Shown here: positions 23,726 through 32,298 of the stretch, one piece after another
Layout: the number at the start of each line of letters is the position of its first letter
How positions within the stretch are numbered: the stretch's first letter is position 1
Assembly: GCA_038117205.1 (NCBI GenBank)
Contig: JAYOFL010000012.1
Coordinates: 1-64,000 of the forward strand
Reading direction: 5' to 3'
DNA length: 64,000 nucleotides
Origin: JAQBZY01 sp038117205
GTDB lineage: Bacteria > Pseudomonadota > Alphaproteobacteria > Rhodospirillales > Casp-alpha2
Notes under the pieces: generated by a model
What the model was told of the DNA's origin: nothing
Seen by the model: the letters and a program-made list of their open reading frames with translations, nothing else
Databases searched by the model: none
Translations under genes and position numbers: made by a program

Positions 23726-24865
23726 ATGACGCAACGCCCCCGCATGCGCTGGTGCAAGCGCTGCCTGGAACCCGACACCCGGCCCGACTGCCTGTTCGAC
23801 GAGGACGGCATCTGCTACCCGTGCCGGAACAAGGAACGCGAGCATGAAATCGACTGGGCGGCCCGGCAGCGGGAACTGCACCAGATCGTCGCCTGGGCGA
23901 AGTCCCGCCCCGAGGTCGAGGTTTCCGGCTACGACTGCATGATCCCGGTCAGCGGCGGCAAGGACAGCCACCGCCAGGCCATGTATGCCCGGGACGTACT
24001 CGGCCTGACGCCGCTGCTCGTGTCGTGCTCCTATCCGCCGGAACAGATCACCGAGCGCGGCGCACACAACCTCGCCAATCTCATTAATCTCGGCTTCGAC
24101 GCCATCGTCGTCAGCCCGGCCCCGGAAACCTGGCGGCGGCTGATGCGGATCGGCTTTATGAAGTACACCAATTGGTGCAAGCCGACGGAACTGGCGCTCT
24201 ACGCGACGGCGCCGAAGATCGCCATCAGTTACAACATTCCGTTGATGATCTACGGCGAGAACCCGGCCCTGTCCTGGGGCAGCGCCGGCGGCTCGCTCGA
24301 CGGCAATGCCAACCAACTCAAGTACAACAACACCATGAAGGGCGGCGATCTGTCGCCCTATCTCGACGAGGAGTTCCGGCCGAAGGACATGTACTGGCAC
24401 CGCTACCCGTCCGACGACGACATCAAGCGGGCCGGACTCAGGATGATCTATCTCGGGTACTACATCTCCGACTTCAACGACATGGTGAACGGGCACATGG
24501 CCCTGTCGTGGGGGCTCGAGCCCCGTCACGCACCCTTCGAGGACACCGGTCAGGTCACGCACTTCGACGCCCTCGACGACGACTGGGTCATCGTCAACCA
24601 GATGCTGAAGCGGCTGAAGTTCGGCTTCGGCCGGGCAGCCGAGCAGTTGAGCGGCTTCATCCGCGAGGGATACATGACCCGCGAAGAGGCGGTGGCGCTG
24701 GCCGAACGGCTGGACGGCAACTGCGCGCAACGCTACATCGACACCTTTTGCGACTACCTCGGCATCACTGCGGCGGAGTTCTGGGAAAAGGCCGAAGGCG
24801 CCCGCAATCCCGATGTGTGGGAACGGGACGGCGATACCTGGAAACTCCGCGTGCCGATGAGCTAG
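23726..24865 (+). CDS. N-acetyl sugar amidotransferase (WbpG/PseA family), copy 1
   Basis: A 379-residue PP-loop ATP pyrophosphatase-type enzyme. Two N-terminal CxxC pairs (CKRC, CYPC) form a zinc knuckle, and the PP-loop SGGKDS is intact at residues 76-81. This family uses ammonia to turn an N-acetyl group of an activated sugar into an acetamidino group, as PseA does for pseudaminic acid and WbpG for a mannuronic acid derivative. The next two genes are HisH and HisF paralogues, the known ammonia suppliers. The start at 23726 follows a strong ribosome-binding site. The sugar substrate cannot be read from sequence. Confidence 0.9.
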   Translation: MTQRPRMRWCKRCLEPDTRPDCLFDEDGICYPCRNKEREHEIDWAARQRELHQIVAWAKSRPEVEVSGYDCMIPVSGGKDSHRQAMYARDVLGLTPLLVSCSYPPEQITERGAHNLANLINLGFDAIVVSPAPETWRRLMRIGFMKYTNWCKPTELALYATAPKIAISYNIPLMIYGENPALSWGSAGGSLDGNANQLKYNNTMKGGDLSPYLDEEFRPKDMYWHRYPSDDDIKRAGLRMIYLGYYISDFNDMVNGHMALSWGLEPRHAPFEDTGQVTHFDALDDDWVIVNQMLKRLKFGFGRAAEQLSGFIREGYMTREEAVALAERLDGNCAQRYIDTFCDYLGITAAEFWEKAEGARNPDVWERDGDTWKLRVPMS

Positions 24866-24871
24866 CCCGCC

Positions 24872-25537
24872 ATGCCCCCCGCCTCCATGCGCGAACCCCT
24901 TCCGCTCCGGATCGGCATCGTCGATTACGGCATGGGCAACACGGGGTCCGTTGCCAGCGCCATCCGCTATTTCGGTTATGTGCCGGAAATCACCGGCGAC
25001 CCGGCCGTGCTGGCCAAGGCGGACGCCATCGTTCTCCCCGGCGTCGGCGCCTTCCGTCAGGCCATGGAAAACCTGCGCTCGGCGGGGCTCGACGAGGCGT
25101 TGACCGAGTTCGTCATTGAGCGCGGCAAGCTGTTCCTGGGCATCTGCCTCGGCATGCAGCTGATCGCCGAGGACTCAGCCGAGTTCGGCGCCACCCGCGG
25201 CCTGGCGTGGATCCGCGGCCACGTCCGGGAAATTCCCGAGGACGAACATTTCCGCGTACCGCACGTCGGCTGGTCGCCGGTGGAAACGACTGACCACGGC
25301 ATGTTCCACCGCATCGAGAGCGGCTCGAGCTTCTATTTCGACCACTCGTTCCATCTCGAATGCGCCGCCCCCCTCGTCGTCGCCCGCGCCCAGCACGGCA
25401 CGCAACTGGTCGCCGCCGTCCGCTTCCGGAACATTTTCGCGACCCAGTTCCATCCCGAAAAAAGCCAGCGCAATGGCCTCAAGATGATCCGCAACTTCCT
25501 CACCTACGCCGAGGGAGGCTCCAGTCATGCCGCATAA
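24872..25537 (+). CDS. hisH: HisH-type glutaminase subunit, sugar amidation paralogue 1
   Basis: A 221-residue class I glutamine amidotransferase. The nucleophile is Cys92 in GICLGMQ, and the His/Glu pair is in FATQFHPEKSQ; the N-terminus has GIVDYGMGNTGSVASA. It should hydrolyse glutamine and pass ammonia to the HisF paralogue encoded next, whose start lies inside its end (11-bp overlap). No other his genes are present, and the amidotransferase lies just upstream, so the role is sugar amidation as for WbpG partners, not histidine synthesis. A start at residue 6 is also possible. Confidence 0.9.
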   Translation: MPPASMREPLPLRIGIVDYGMGNTGSVASAIRYFGYVPEITGDPAVLAKADAIVLPGVGAFRQAMENLRSAGLDEALTEFVIERGKLFLGICLGMQLIAEDSAEFGATRGLAWIRGHVREIPEDEHFRVPHVGWSPVETTDHGMFHRIESGSSFYFDHSFHLECAAPLVVARAQHGTQLVAAVRFRNIFATQFHPEKSQRNGLKMIRNFLTYAEGGSSHAA

Positions 25538-26402
25538 GCGGGTCGTCGCGAACCTCATCATCAAGGACGACTGGGTCGTGCAAAGCATCGGCTTCGAGCG
25601 GTTCCTGCCGGTCGGCCGGCCGGAAATCGCCGCCCGGCACCTGGACGACTGGGGCATCGACGAGATCGTCGTCATCGACATCGACGCCAGCCGGGAAGGC
25701 CGCGTCGTCGACGCCGGCCTCGTCAACCGCGTTTCCAGGAATTGTTTCGTCCCGGTTACGGCGGGCGGCGGCATCCGCACCGTCGCCGACGTGCGCCGCC
25801 TGCTCGCCGCCGGCGCCGACAAGGTGTGCATGAATTCCGCCGCCCTGACCACGCCGGAGCTGATCACCGAAGTGGCGCACCATTTCGGCCAGCAATGCAT
25901 CATGGTTTCCGTCGACGCCCGGCCGATCGGCCCGGCGACGTACCGTGTCTACGGCGACAACGGCACGACGCGCCACGAGTTGTCGCCCGCCGTGCATGCG
26001 CAGGCCGCCGTCCGCGCCGGCGCCGGCGAGATTCTGCTGACCGCGGTCCACCGCGACGGGGCCAAGACGGGTTACGACCTCATCCTCGCGCATCAGGTCG
26101 CCGACGCGGTCACCGTGCCGGTCATCGTCGCCGGCGGCGCCGGCCGGTGGGAACACATCGCGCAGGTGTTATCCATCGACGCCGTCGCGGCCGCGGCCGC
26201 CGCCAACTTCTTGCATTTCACCGAACACAGCGTCGCCGTCGCCAAGTCGATGCTGCTGACGCAAGGCATCGACGCCCGCGTCGACGCCATTCCCAACTAC
26301 GCCGACGCAACGACGGCGCCGGCCGATGGCCGGCTCGCCAAGAAGCCGGACGCCCTGCTGCTCGACCAGATATTCGAGTACGTTCCCGAGGAAATCATCT
26401 GA
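25527..26402 (+). CDS. hisF: HisF-type synthase subunit, sugar amidation paralogue 1
   Basis: A 291-residue TIM-barrel protein of the HisF family. Phosphate-binding loops are recognisable (VTAGGGIRTVADVRRLLAAG and VIVAGGAGRWEHI). Of the two catalytic aspartates of true HisF, the second is kept (Asp130 in MVSVDAR), but the first (Asp11 in HisF) is Ile11 here (VVANLIIKDD). Loss of that residue argues against imidazole-ring cyclisation and for a role only in channelling ammonia. A C-terminal extension of about 35 residues (from DAIPNYADATTAP) is absent from ordinary HisF. Its stop overlaps the next start. Confidence 0.88.
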   Translation: MPHKRVVANLIIKDDWVVQSIGFERFLPVGRPEIAARHLDDWGIDEIVVIDIDASREGRVVDAGLVNRVSRNCFVPVTAGGGIRTVADVRRLLAAGADKVCMNSAALTTPELITEVAHHFGQQCIMVSVDARPIGPATYRVYGDNGTTRHELSPAVHAQAAVRAGAGEILLTAVHRDGAKTGYDLILAHQVADAVTVPVIVAGGAGRWEHIAQVLSIDAVAAAAAANFLHFTEHSVAVAKSMLLTQGIDARVDAIPNYADATTAPADGRLAKKPDALLLDQIFEYVPEEII

Positions 26403-27319
26403 TGGCCGAGACCAAGACCGTGCATTTCCATGTCGGCAGCGGGCGATGCGGCTCGACGCTGCTGCAGGTGATCCTGAACCTGCCGGCCGTGCACGAGATG
26501 CTGAAGACCTTCGGCTACAAGTCCGATCTGGCGATCTACATCAATTCGGGTCCGCTGACCTATCACGGCATGCAGAAATTCGTCGAAGCGGAATGGCGCG
26601 AGTTCCGTCACCAGCACTTCCTGCCGTTCCGGACCGAACCCTACAGGCACCTGATCGCAACGCAGGAGAATTTCTTCGGCGTCAATCATGAGCCGGGCAG
26701 CGTCAACACCTGCGAGGAGGCCTGCAAGCTCGTCTCGTACCTGACGGAGACCTGCCTGGTGCGCATCGTCATCGTGCTGCGCCGGCAGGACACCTTTATA
26801 GAAAGCCTTTATAATCAATTACTTAAGACCGGAGAGACGCGGCCCTTCGAGCAGTATCTCGACGAGTTCCCGCTCGATAATCTGAAGTGGGATACGGTCG
26901 TCGACACCTACGCCAACCACTTCGGCGCCGACAACGTAACCGTCATCCCGTTCGAGAAGCCGGTCGTGAAGACCGCCAAGTTCACGAGTTTCGTCAGCGC
27001 CTTCTTCTCCGCCATCGGCATTCCCGTGCCGGTCAGCTTCGGCGAGGAGATGCGGGTCATCAACGCCAGCCTGGCGCCGCGCACAATGGAAGTGCAGCGC
27101 GTGGCCAACATGCATCTCTCGGCGAAGGAAGCGCACGGCCTGGCGAACTGGTTCGTCGAGAACATCAACAAGCGGCCGGACGAACGCTACTCCCTAATCG
27201 GCGACGAAAAACGAAAGGAGCTGTTGGCGTATTACCGGACCTCGAATGAGAACCTGGCCGCCAAGTATCTGAGCAAATACGACGCCGGCTACTACATCGC
27301 CGATCCGGAGGCCGCATGA
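26402..27319 (+). CDS. Sulfotransferase-like protein, copy 1
   Basis: A 305-residue P-loop protein. HFHVGSGRCGSTLLQ at residues 8-22 fits the 5'-phosphosulfate binding loop of sulfotransferases, and VIVLRRQDTFIESLYNQLL (about 120-140) fits the 3'-phosphate binding Arg/Ser element. A close paralogue is encoded at 40263, also inside the island. If active, it would transfer sulfate from PAPS to a sugar or a protein-bound glycan. Start and stop codons overlap the neighbouring hisF and amidotransferase genes by 1 and 4 bp, so it belongs to this operon. The acceptor is unknown and activity unproven. Confidence 0.72.
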   Translation: MAETKTVHFHVGSGRCGSTLLQVILNLPAVHEMLKTFGYKSDLAIYINSGPLTYHGMQKFVEAEWREFRHQHFLPFRTEPYRHLIATQENFFGVNHEPGSVNTCEEACKLVSYLTETCLVRIVIVLRRQDTFIESLYNQLLKTGETRPFEQYLDEFPLDNLKWDTVVDTYANHFGADNVTVIPFEKPVVKTAKFTSFVSAFFSAIGIPVPVSFGEEMRVINASLAPRTMEVQRVANMHLSAKEAHGLANWFVENINKRPDERYSLIGDEKRKELLAYYRTSNENLAAKYLSKYDAGYYIADPEAA

Positions 27320-28593
27320 AGTATTGCGTCCGCTGCGGCTATCCGGCGAACCATCCGCTCGGCATCGCCTTCGACAAGGAGGGTGTGTGCTCCGGCTGCC
27401 GCGTGCACGAGGAGAAGGACCGCCTCGACTGGACCGAGCGGCGGGAGCGGCTCCGGCGCATCTTCGACGCCTATCGTTCGGAAAGCGGCAACAGCTACGA
27501 CTGCATCATCCCGGTCAGCGGCGCCCGCGATTCTTACTTCATCGTGCATACGGTGAAGAAGGAGTTCGGCATGAATCCCCTGCTCGTCTCCTACAACCGG
27601 CATTGGAACACCGACCGCGGCATCCGCAATCTCGCCTATCTGCGCACGCACCTCGATTGCGATTTCCTGCAGATGGTCGTCAAGCCGAAGACCGTGCAGG
27701 CCATCACCCGCGAGACCATCCGCCGGGCCGGCTCGATCCACTGGCACGTCCTTGCCGGACAGAGCGTGTTTCCGGTCCAGACCGCCGTTCGCCTCAAGGT
27801 GCCGCTGATCGTCTGGGGCGCGCATCAGGGGTTGGATCAGGTCGGTATGTTCTCGCATCTCGACGAGGTCGAGATGACCCGGAAGTACCGGCTGGAGCAC
27901 GACCTCATGGGCCTCGCGCCGGAAGATCTGATCGGCGGCATCGAACGCCTGACGGCGCAGGAATTGGCGCCCTTCCGCTATCCGCATGACCGTGAGCTCG
28001 CCCGCGTCGGCGTGCGCGGCATCTACCTCAACAACTACATCCGCTGGGACAGCAAGGCGCAGCACGAGCGGATGCTCGATCTCTACGGATACGAAACGGC
28101 CGAGTTGCCGCGCACGTTCGACACCTACAACGACGTCGACTGCCAGCACTACGCCTCGCTGCACGACTGGATCAAGTTCCGCAAGTGGGGCTACGGCAAG
28201 GCGCTCGACCACGCCGTGCGCGAAGTTCGCCTGAAGCGCCTGACGCGCGAGGACGCCGCGGCGCACGCCGCGAAGTTCCGGGACGTGGCGCCGGCGGACA
28301 AGGCGCGCTTCCTCGAATGGATCAAGATGCTGGAAATCGAATTCGACCTCTGCATCGACCGCTTCCGCGATCCCCGCATCTGGCGCCAAGAGCCCGACGG
28401 CGTCTGGACCCTGCTCGACACGACGGATCGGTATTGCGGCGCGCCGGGCGTCGAGAAGGCCCGCCTACCCGTCGACGGGGACTGCCAATTCCGTGTCACG
28501 CAGAACAAGGCACCGGACGTCGACGAGTCGCAGTACCGCCTGTTGCGCAAGGGCTTCGTCGGCAAGCCGCTCGACCGCCGTCCCAAGGCCTAG
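27316..28593 (+). CDS. N-acetyl sugar amidotransferase-like protein with degenerate PP-loop, copy 2
   Basis: A 425-residue WbpG/PseA-family homologue. The two CxxC pairs (CVRC, CSGC) are kept, but the PP-loop reads SGARDS at residues 71-76 instead of SGGKDS, so the Gly and Lys that contact the ATP phosphates are changed. The rest of the fold aligns with copies 1 and 3 (FGMNPLLVSYNRHWNTDRGI, TREDAAAHAAKF). About 50 extra C-terminal residues follow the usual WxLL-type end. It has no HisH/HisF pair of its own. It may be a non-ATP-using partner of copy 1 or have a new activity. Confidence 0.8.
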   Translation: MKYCVRCGYPANHPLGIAFDKEGVCSGCRVHEEKDRLDWTERRERLRRIFDAYRSESGNSYDCIIPVSGARDSYFIVHTVKKEFGMNPLLVSYNRHWNTDRGIRNLAYLRTHLDCDFLQMVVKPKTVQAITRETIRRAGSIHWHVLAGQSVFPVQTAVRLKVPLIVWGAHQGLDQVGMFSHLDEVEMTRKYRLEHDLMGLAPEDLIGGIERLTAQELAPFRYPHDRELARVGVRGIYLNNYIRWDSKAQHERMLDLYGYETAELPRTFDTYNDVDCQHYASLHDWIKFRKWGYGKALDHAVREVRLKRLTREDAAAHAAKFRDVAPADKARFLEWIKMLEIEFDLCIDRFRDPRIWRQEPDGVWTLLDTTDRYCGAPGVEKARLPVDGDCQFRVTQNKAPDVDESQYRLLRKGFVGKPLDRRPKA

Positions 28594-28670
28594 CCCCCGG
28601 AATCCATGACGAACCGACGGACATATGGCACCATGCCGAAGGTCGACCGATCCCTCTCGGAGAAGACGAA

Positions 28671-30650
28671 ATGAATGATCGCGCCGAACTGAAAAAGAAG
28701 AATATGCGGGCGTTCGAGTCCCGCCATCCGTCGTTGGCGCAAACTCTCGCCACCTACACGCCGCAGTCCCGGCTGGTCGAGCTTCCGGACGGCGGATGGG
28801 ACACGGAATTCGCCGGACAACGGTTCTACGACGGCGACCCGAAGGACTTCGTCGCGGATCAAATCGAGGCCGTGCGGACGGAACCGATGCGCTACATCAT
28901 CTCGCCGCCGGATTCCACGACGGTAGACGCCTATGCCGGCGAGTTCCTGTTCAATTTTCTGAAACGCAGCCAGGACGACGTCGGCGTCACCTACCAGCGT
29001 CGCCCCGTCGCGGGCCGGACGTTCTTCCTCGTCGTTTACGGCATCGGCCTGATGCCGCATTTCGACGACCTGTTCGAGGCCACCAATCCGACCTGCATCA
29101 TGCTCGTCGATCCCAACCCGGAGTTTCTCTATCACACCCTGGAGATCTTCGACTGGGCCGAGGCATTCGACCGGGTCGAGGCGAAGGGCGGCAACATCGC
29201 CTTCTCGATTTCCGATCAGCCGGAAAAGATGAGCCTGGATATCCGCATCTGGCTACGCACGACCAATCCGTGCTCCGTCGACGGCACCATCCAATTCATG
29301 CACTACAATCATCCGGTCTTTCAGCGCATCCGACAGATTCTGCACGACGACAAGGACATCTTCCTGTCCGGCCTCGGCTTCTTCTACGACGAGACCATCA
29401 TGATCCGGAACGCGCACGCCAATCTCTACGGCGGCGAGACCAAGGTCTATCTGCGGCCGAACGACGACGCCCGGATCGACGTCCCCGTGTTCGTCATCGG
29501 TAGCGGCCCGTCGATCGACAAGGACATCGAGTTCCTGCGCGCCAACCGCGACAAGGCCGTCTACATCACCTGCGGCTCCGCGCTCAGGGTGCTGACCGTC
29601 AACGGCATCGTTCCCGACTTCCATGTGGAAATCGAGAACATCAACGTCGAGCCGATCATCTCGCAGGTCGCCAAGTACTGCGATCTTTCCAGCGTCAATC
29701 TGGTGACGGCGTCGACCGTCGACCAGACGATCATTCCCTTCTTTAAGAACGTTCAGTATTACTTCCGCGCCTCGCTGAGCCCATTCCCGATCTTCTGCGA
29801 GACGGAGCGCCGCTGCCTCCGTTTCCCGAGCCCGACTGTCGTCAACGCCGGCGCCTCGTTCGCGCAGGAAGTCGGATTCCGCAAGATTTACCTGTTCGGC
29901 ACCGACATGGGGACGAAGAACCGCGCCCTGCATCACTCAAAGCACGGCTACCAGTACACGGAAGAGCACGACAAGCTGCTCGAGGCGGGTAAGTTCCGCA
30001 TGCCGGCGCCCTATACGGATCCGGTGCCGGGCAATTTCGGCGGAACGGCCTACACCAGCACCGACATGTACTGGACCATCGACATGTTGAAGATCCTGTT
30101 CACCCGCCACAACAAGGGCCGGACGTATTTCAATTGTTCAGACGGCGCCTATATCGACGGAACCCTACCGCAGCCGTCAAAGCTCCTGAAGTTGCCCGAC
30201 ATCGGCGACGCCAAAGACAAGGCAGTCGCCAAGGTACTCGAGGCGTTTCCCGTTTATACGCAAGAGATGTTCAACATCGCTTGGCGCGACGAGGATTTCA
30301 TCTCGTCGTGGGAGGCGTACCTCAACGACGTCCGCGGTATCCTCGGCGATTACGACACGTTCGAGGAAAAAGGCTATCTGATGCGGATCAATCATCTCCT
30401 GACGCAACCCTACGGGCGGCTGGCCAAAGCGATGGCTGTTCTCGTCCGCGGTACGATCTGGCAGATTTTGATGGCGTTCGAGTTCTATGATTCCCGATGC
30501 GACGACGACGAACGGCGAGCCGACATCCACCGCGTCGCACATGAGGAAATGCTGAAGATTCTCGATAAGATGGAGGGCATCGCCATCGAGAAGCTGGGCG
30601 AGCTGACCAAGAAGTCCGACGCCGGCATCGCGATCGACCCCTGGGACTGA
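28671..30650 (+). CDS. Maf-type flagellin glycosyltransferase (motility accessory factor), copy 1
   Basis: A 659-residue protein of the Maf/DUF115 family, whose members attach nonulosonic acids to Ser/Thr of flagellin before export. The central Rossmann-like domain has VFVIGSGPSIDKDIEFL near residue 273 and IYLFGTDMGTKN near 405, with VNAGASFAQEVGFR between. A helical C-terminal domain (from about 510) and a less conserved N-terminal domain flank it. The reading frame is open far upstream, but the ATG at 28671 after GGAGAAGACG begins the family-like sequence; the upstream part overlaps the amidotransferase gene in another frame. A second Maf lies at 61516. Confidence 0.88.
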   Translation: MNDRAELKKKNMRAFESRHPSLAQTLATYTPQSRLVELPDGGWDTEFAGQRFYDGDPKDFVADQIEAVRTEPMRYIISPPDSTTVDAYAGEFLFNFLKRSQDDVGVTYQRRPVAGRTFFLVVYGIGLMPHFDDLFEATNPTCIMLVDPNPEFLYHTLEIFDWAEAFDRVEAKGGNIAFSISDQPEKMSLDIRIWLRTTNPCSVDGTIQFMHYNHPVFQRIRQILHDDKDIFLSGLGFFYDETIMIRNAHANLYGGETKVYLRPNDDARIDVPVFVIGSGPSIDKDIEFLRANRDKAVYITCGSALRVLTVNGIVPDFHVEIENINVEPIISQVAKYCDLSSVNLVTASTVDQTIIPFFKNVQYYFRASLSPFPIFCETERRCLRFPSPTVVNAGASFAQEVGFRKIYLFGTDMGTKNRALHHSKHGYQYTEEHDKLLEAGKFRMPAPYTDPVPGNFGGTAYTSTDMYWTIDMLKILFTRHNKGRTYFNCSDGAYIDGTLPQPSKLLKLPDIGDAKDKAVAKVLEAFPVYTQEMFNIAWRDEDFISSWEAYLNDVRGILGDYDTFEEKGYLMRINHLLTQPYGRLAKAMAVLVRGTIWQILMAFEFYDSRCDDDERRADIHRVAHEEMLKILDKMEGIAIEKLGELTKKSDAGIAIDPWD

Positions 30651-30686
30651 TCGCGCCTCCGGCTCGGCAACCGGGATGACCGGCCG

Positions 30687-32207
30687 ATGACGAACGACCT
30701 ATCCGAAGCGAGACGGCTGATGTCGGCGGGGCGCTGGCGGGACGCCATGGAACCGTGCCGCCGCGCCGCCGACGAGACGGGAGACCCGGAAGCCCTGCAT
30801 CTGCTCGGCATCGCCTGCGAAAAGCTGGGCCTGTCGACGGAAGCCGTCCTGTTCCAAACGGAAGCGGCGAAGCTGTTGCCGGAGCGGGCGGACGTCCACT
30901 TCGCCCTCGGCAATGCACATCGGGCCGCCGGTGACGCCGCCTCGGCGATGGAGGCTTGGCGGACGGCGGCGTCGCTCGATCCGACGCACGCCGACGCCCT
31001 TTTTAACCTCGCCGTCGCGCATGCCGCCGAAGGCGATTTATCGCTGGCGGAAGGCTTCTACAAACGTGTCGCGGCCCTGGCGCCGACGCACCGGCGCGCG
31101 CACTACAACCTCGGCAACATCGCCTTCCGAGGGCACGATTTCGCCCAGGCCACGGCGTATTTCCGCCGCGCCGCCGAGGTCGCTCCGGACTTTCCCGACG
31201 CCCGGATCAACCTGGGGCTGGCGCAATTGCGGAGCGGCGATTTCACGGGCGCGGTCAAGACCCTCCGCCACGCCGTGGCCCTGCAACCCGACAATATCCT
31301 GGCACACCTGAACCTCGGCCAGGCGTTGCTTTCGACCGGTGATCTCGAGGCCGGCTGGCGGGAAACGGAATGGCGCCGGAAGATCATGCCGATCCGCTTC
31401 GAGCCCGGCGACGCCGTGCCATGGCGCGGCGAACCCGTCGCCGGCAAGCGGTTACTCATCTACGCCGAGCAGGGACACGGCGACGCCATACAGTTCCTGC
31501 GCTACGCCCGGGCACTAGAGGACGCCGGCGCCGAGGTCGTCGCGCTGACGCATCCCGGGCTGGTCGGTCTGGCGTCCCAGGCCGCCGGCGTCGCCGACGC
31601 CGCGCCGTTCGGCCAGACGCCCGCCGGCATCGACGCCCATGCCCCGCTGATGAGCGTACCATTGCTACTGGGACTTACGGATCGGGACGACATCGACGGC
31701 GCGCCTTACATCACGCCCGCCGCTCCCCGCCGGACCGGCGGGGCCTTTCGCGTCGGTGTCGTCTGGGCCGGCAATCCCAACCATCAACTCGACCAAGCCC
31801 GATCCGTTCCGTTCGACGTCTTCAGGCGGCTGTTCGCGGCGCCCGGCATTACGTTTGTTTCCCTGCAAGTGGTTGACGGCGCGTCGGCGGCGGACGAGGA
31901 AACGGCGGCGGGACGGTTTACCGTTCCGGAGCCGCCGCTCGCCGACTACATGGCGACGGCCGACCTGATTGCGGGGTTGGATCTGGTGATATCGGTCGAC
32001 ACCTCCGTCGCGCATCTCGCGGGCGCCATCGGCGCGCCCTGCTGGATGCTGCTTCCCGCCGTCGCCGATTGGCGATGGTGGGGCGACGGCACGGACACGC
32101 CCTGGTACGACTCGATGCGGCTCTACCGGCAGCGGACGGCCGGCGACTGGCCCAGCGTCATCGATACGGTCCTGGCCGATCTTCTCCGCCTCCGTCGCGG
32201 CCGATAA
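30687..32207 (+). CDS. TPR protein with GT9-like glycosyltransferase domain, copy 1
   Basis: A 506-residue protein. Five or more TPR units cover about residues 5-215 (ADVHFALGNAHRAAGDAASA, ADALFNLAVAHAAEGDLSLA, RAHYNLGNIAFRGHDFAQAT). The C-terminal domain is of the ADP-heptose transferase (GT9-like) fold: LLIYAEQGHGDAIQFLRYA, VGVVWAGNPNHQLDQARSVP and DLVISVDTSVAHLAGAIGAP with WRWWGDGTDTPWYD. Such TPR-GT proteins are frequent near flagellin loci, where the TPRs probably hold the protein acceptor. The flagellin gene follows, convergent, 91 bp away. It is likely a further flagellin or glycan-chain transferase. Confidence 0.8.
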   Translation: MTNDLSEARRLMSAGRWRDAMEPCRRAADETGDPEALHLLGIACEKLGLSTEAVLFQTEAAKLLPERADVHFALGNAHRAAGDAASAMEAWRTAASLDPTHADALFNLAVAHAAEGDLSLAEGFYKRVAALAPTHRRAHYNLGNIAFRGHDFAQATAYFRRAAEVAPDFPDARINLGLAQLRSGDFTGAVKTLRHAVALQPDNILAHLNLGQALLSTGDLEAGWRETEWRRKIMPIRFEPGDAVPWRGEPVAGKRLLIYAEQGHGDAIQFLRYARALEDAGAEVVALTHPGLVGLASQAAGVADAAPFGQTPAGIDAHAPLMSVPLLLGLTDRDDIDGAPYITPAAPRRTGGAFRVGVVWAGNPNHQLDQARSVPFDVFRRLFAAPGITFVSLQVVDGASAADEETAAGRFTVPEPPLADYMATADLIAGLDLVISVDTSVAHLAGAIGAPCWMLLPAVADWRWWGDGTDTPWYDSMRLYRQRTAGDWPSVIDTVLADLLRLRRGR

Positions 32208-32212
32208 CGTTT

Positions 32213-32250
32213 CCCCAAAACGAAACCCGCCGTCTCTACGAGACGGCGGG
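32213..32250 (-). terminator. Rho-independent terminator of the flagellin gene
   Basis: An 11-bp stem (CCCGCCGTCTC paired with GAGACGGCGGG, 3-nt loop). Read on the minus strand it is followed by TTTCGTTTTGG, the usual T-rich tail. It lies 48 bp after the flagellin stop and may also stop the convergent plus-strand gene. Confidence 0.88.
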
Positions 32251-32298
32251 CTGTGATCCGGAGACCGCGCCCGGCGAACCGGACGCGGCTTATACCGA

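Noticed and set aside
24872..26402. HisH and HisF as part of a histidine operon
   Set aside because: No other his genes are nearby, the HisF copies lack a cyclase residue, and WbpG/PseA-type genes lie adjacent; a sugar amidation role fits better.
28185..28670. N-terminal extension of the first maf frame
   Set aside because: It overlaps the amidotransferase gene in another frame and is Arg/Gly-rich; the ATG at 28671 has a ribosome-binding site.
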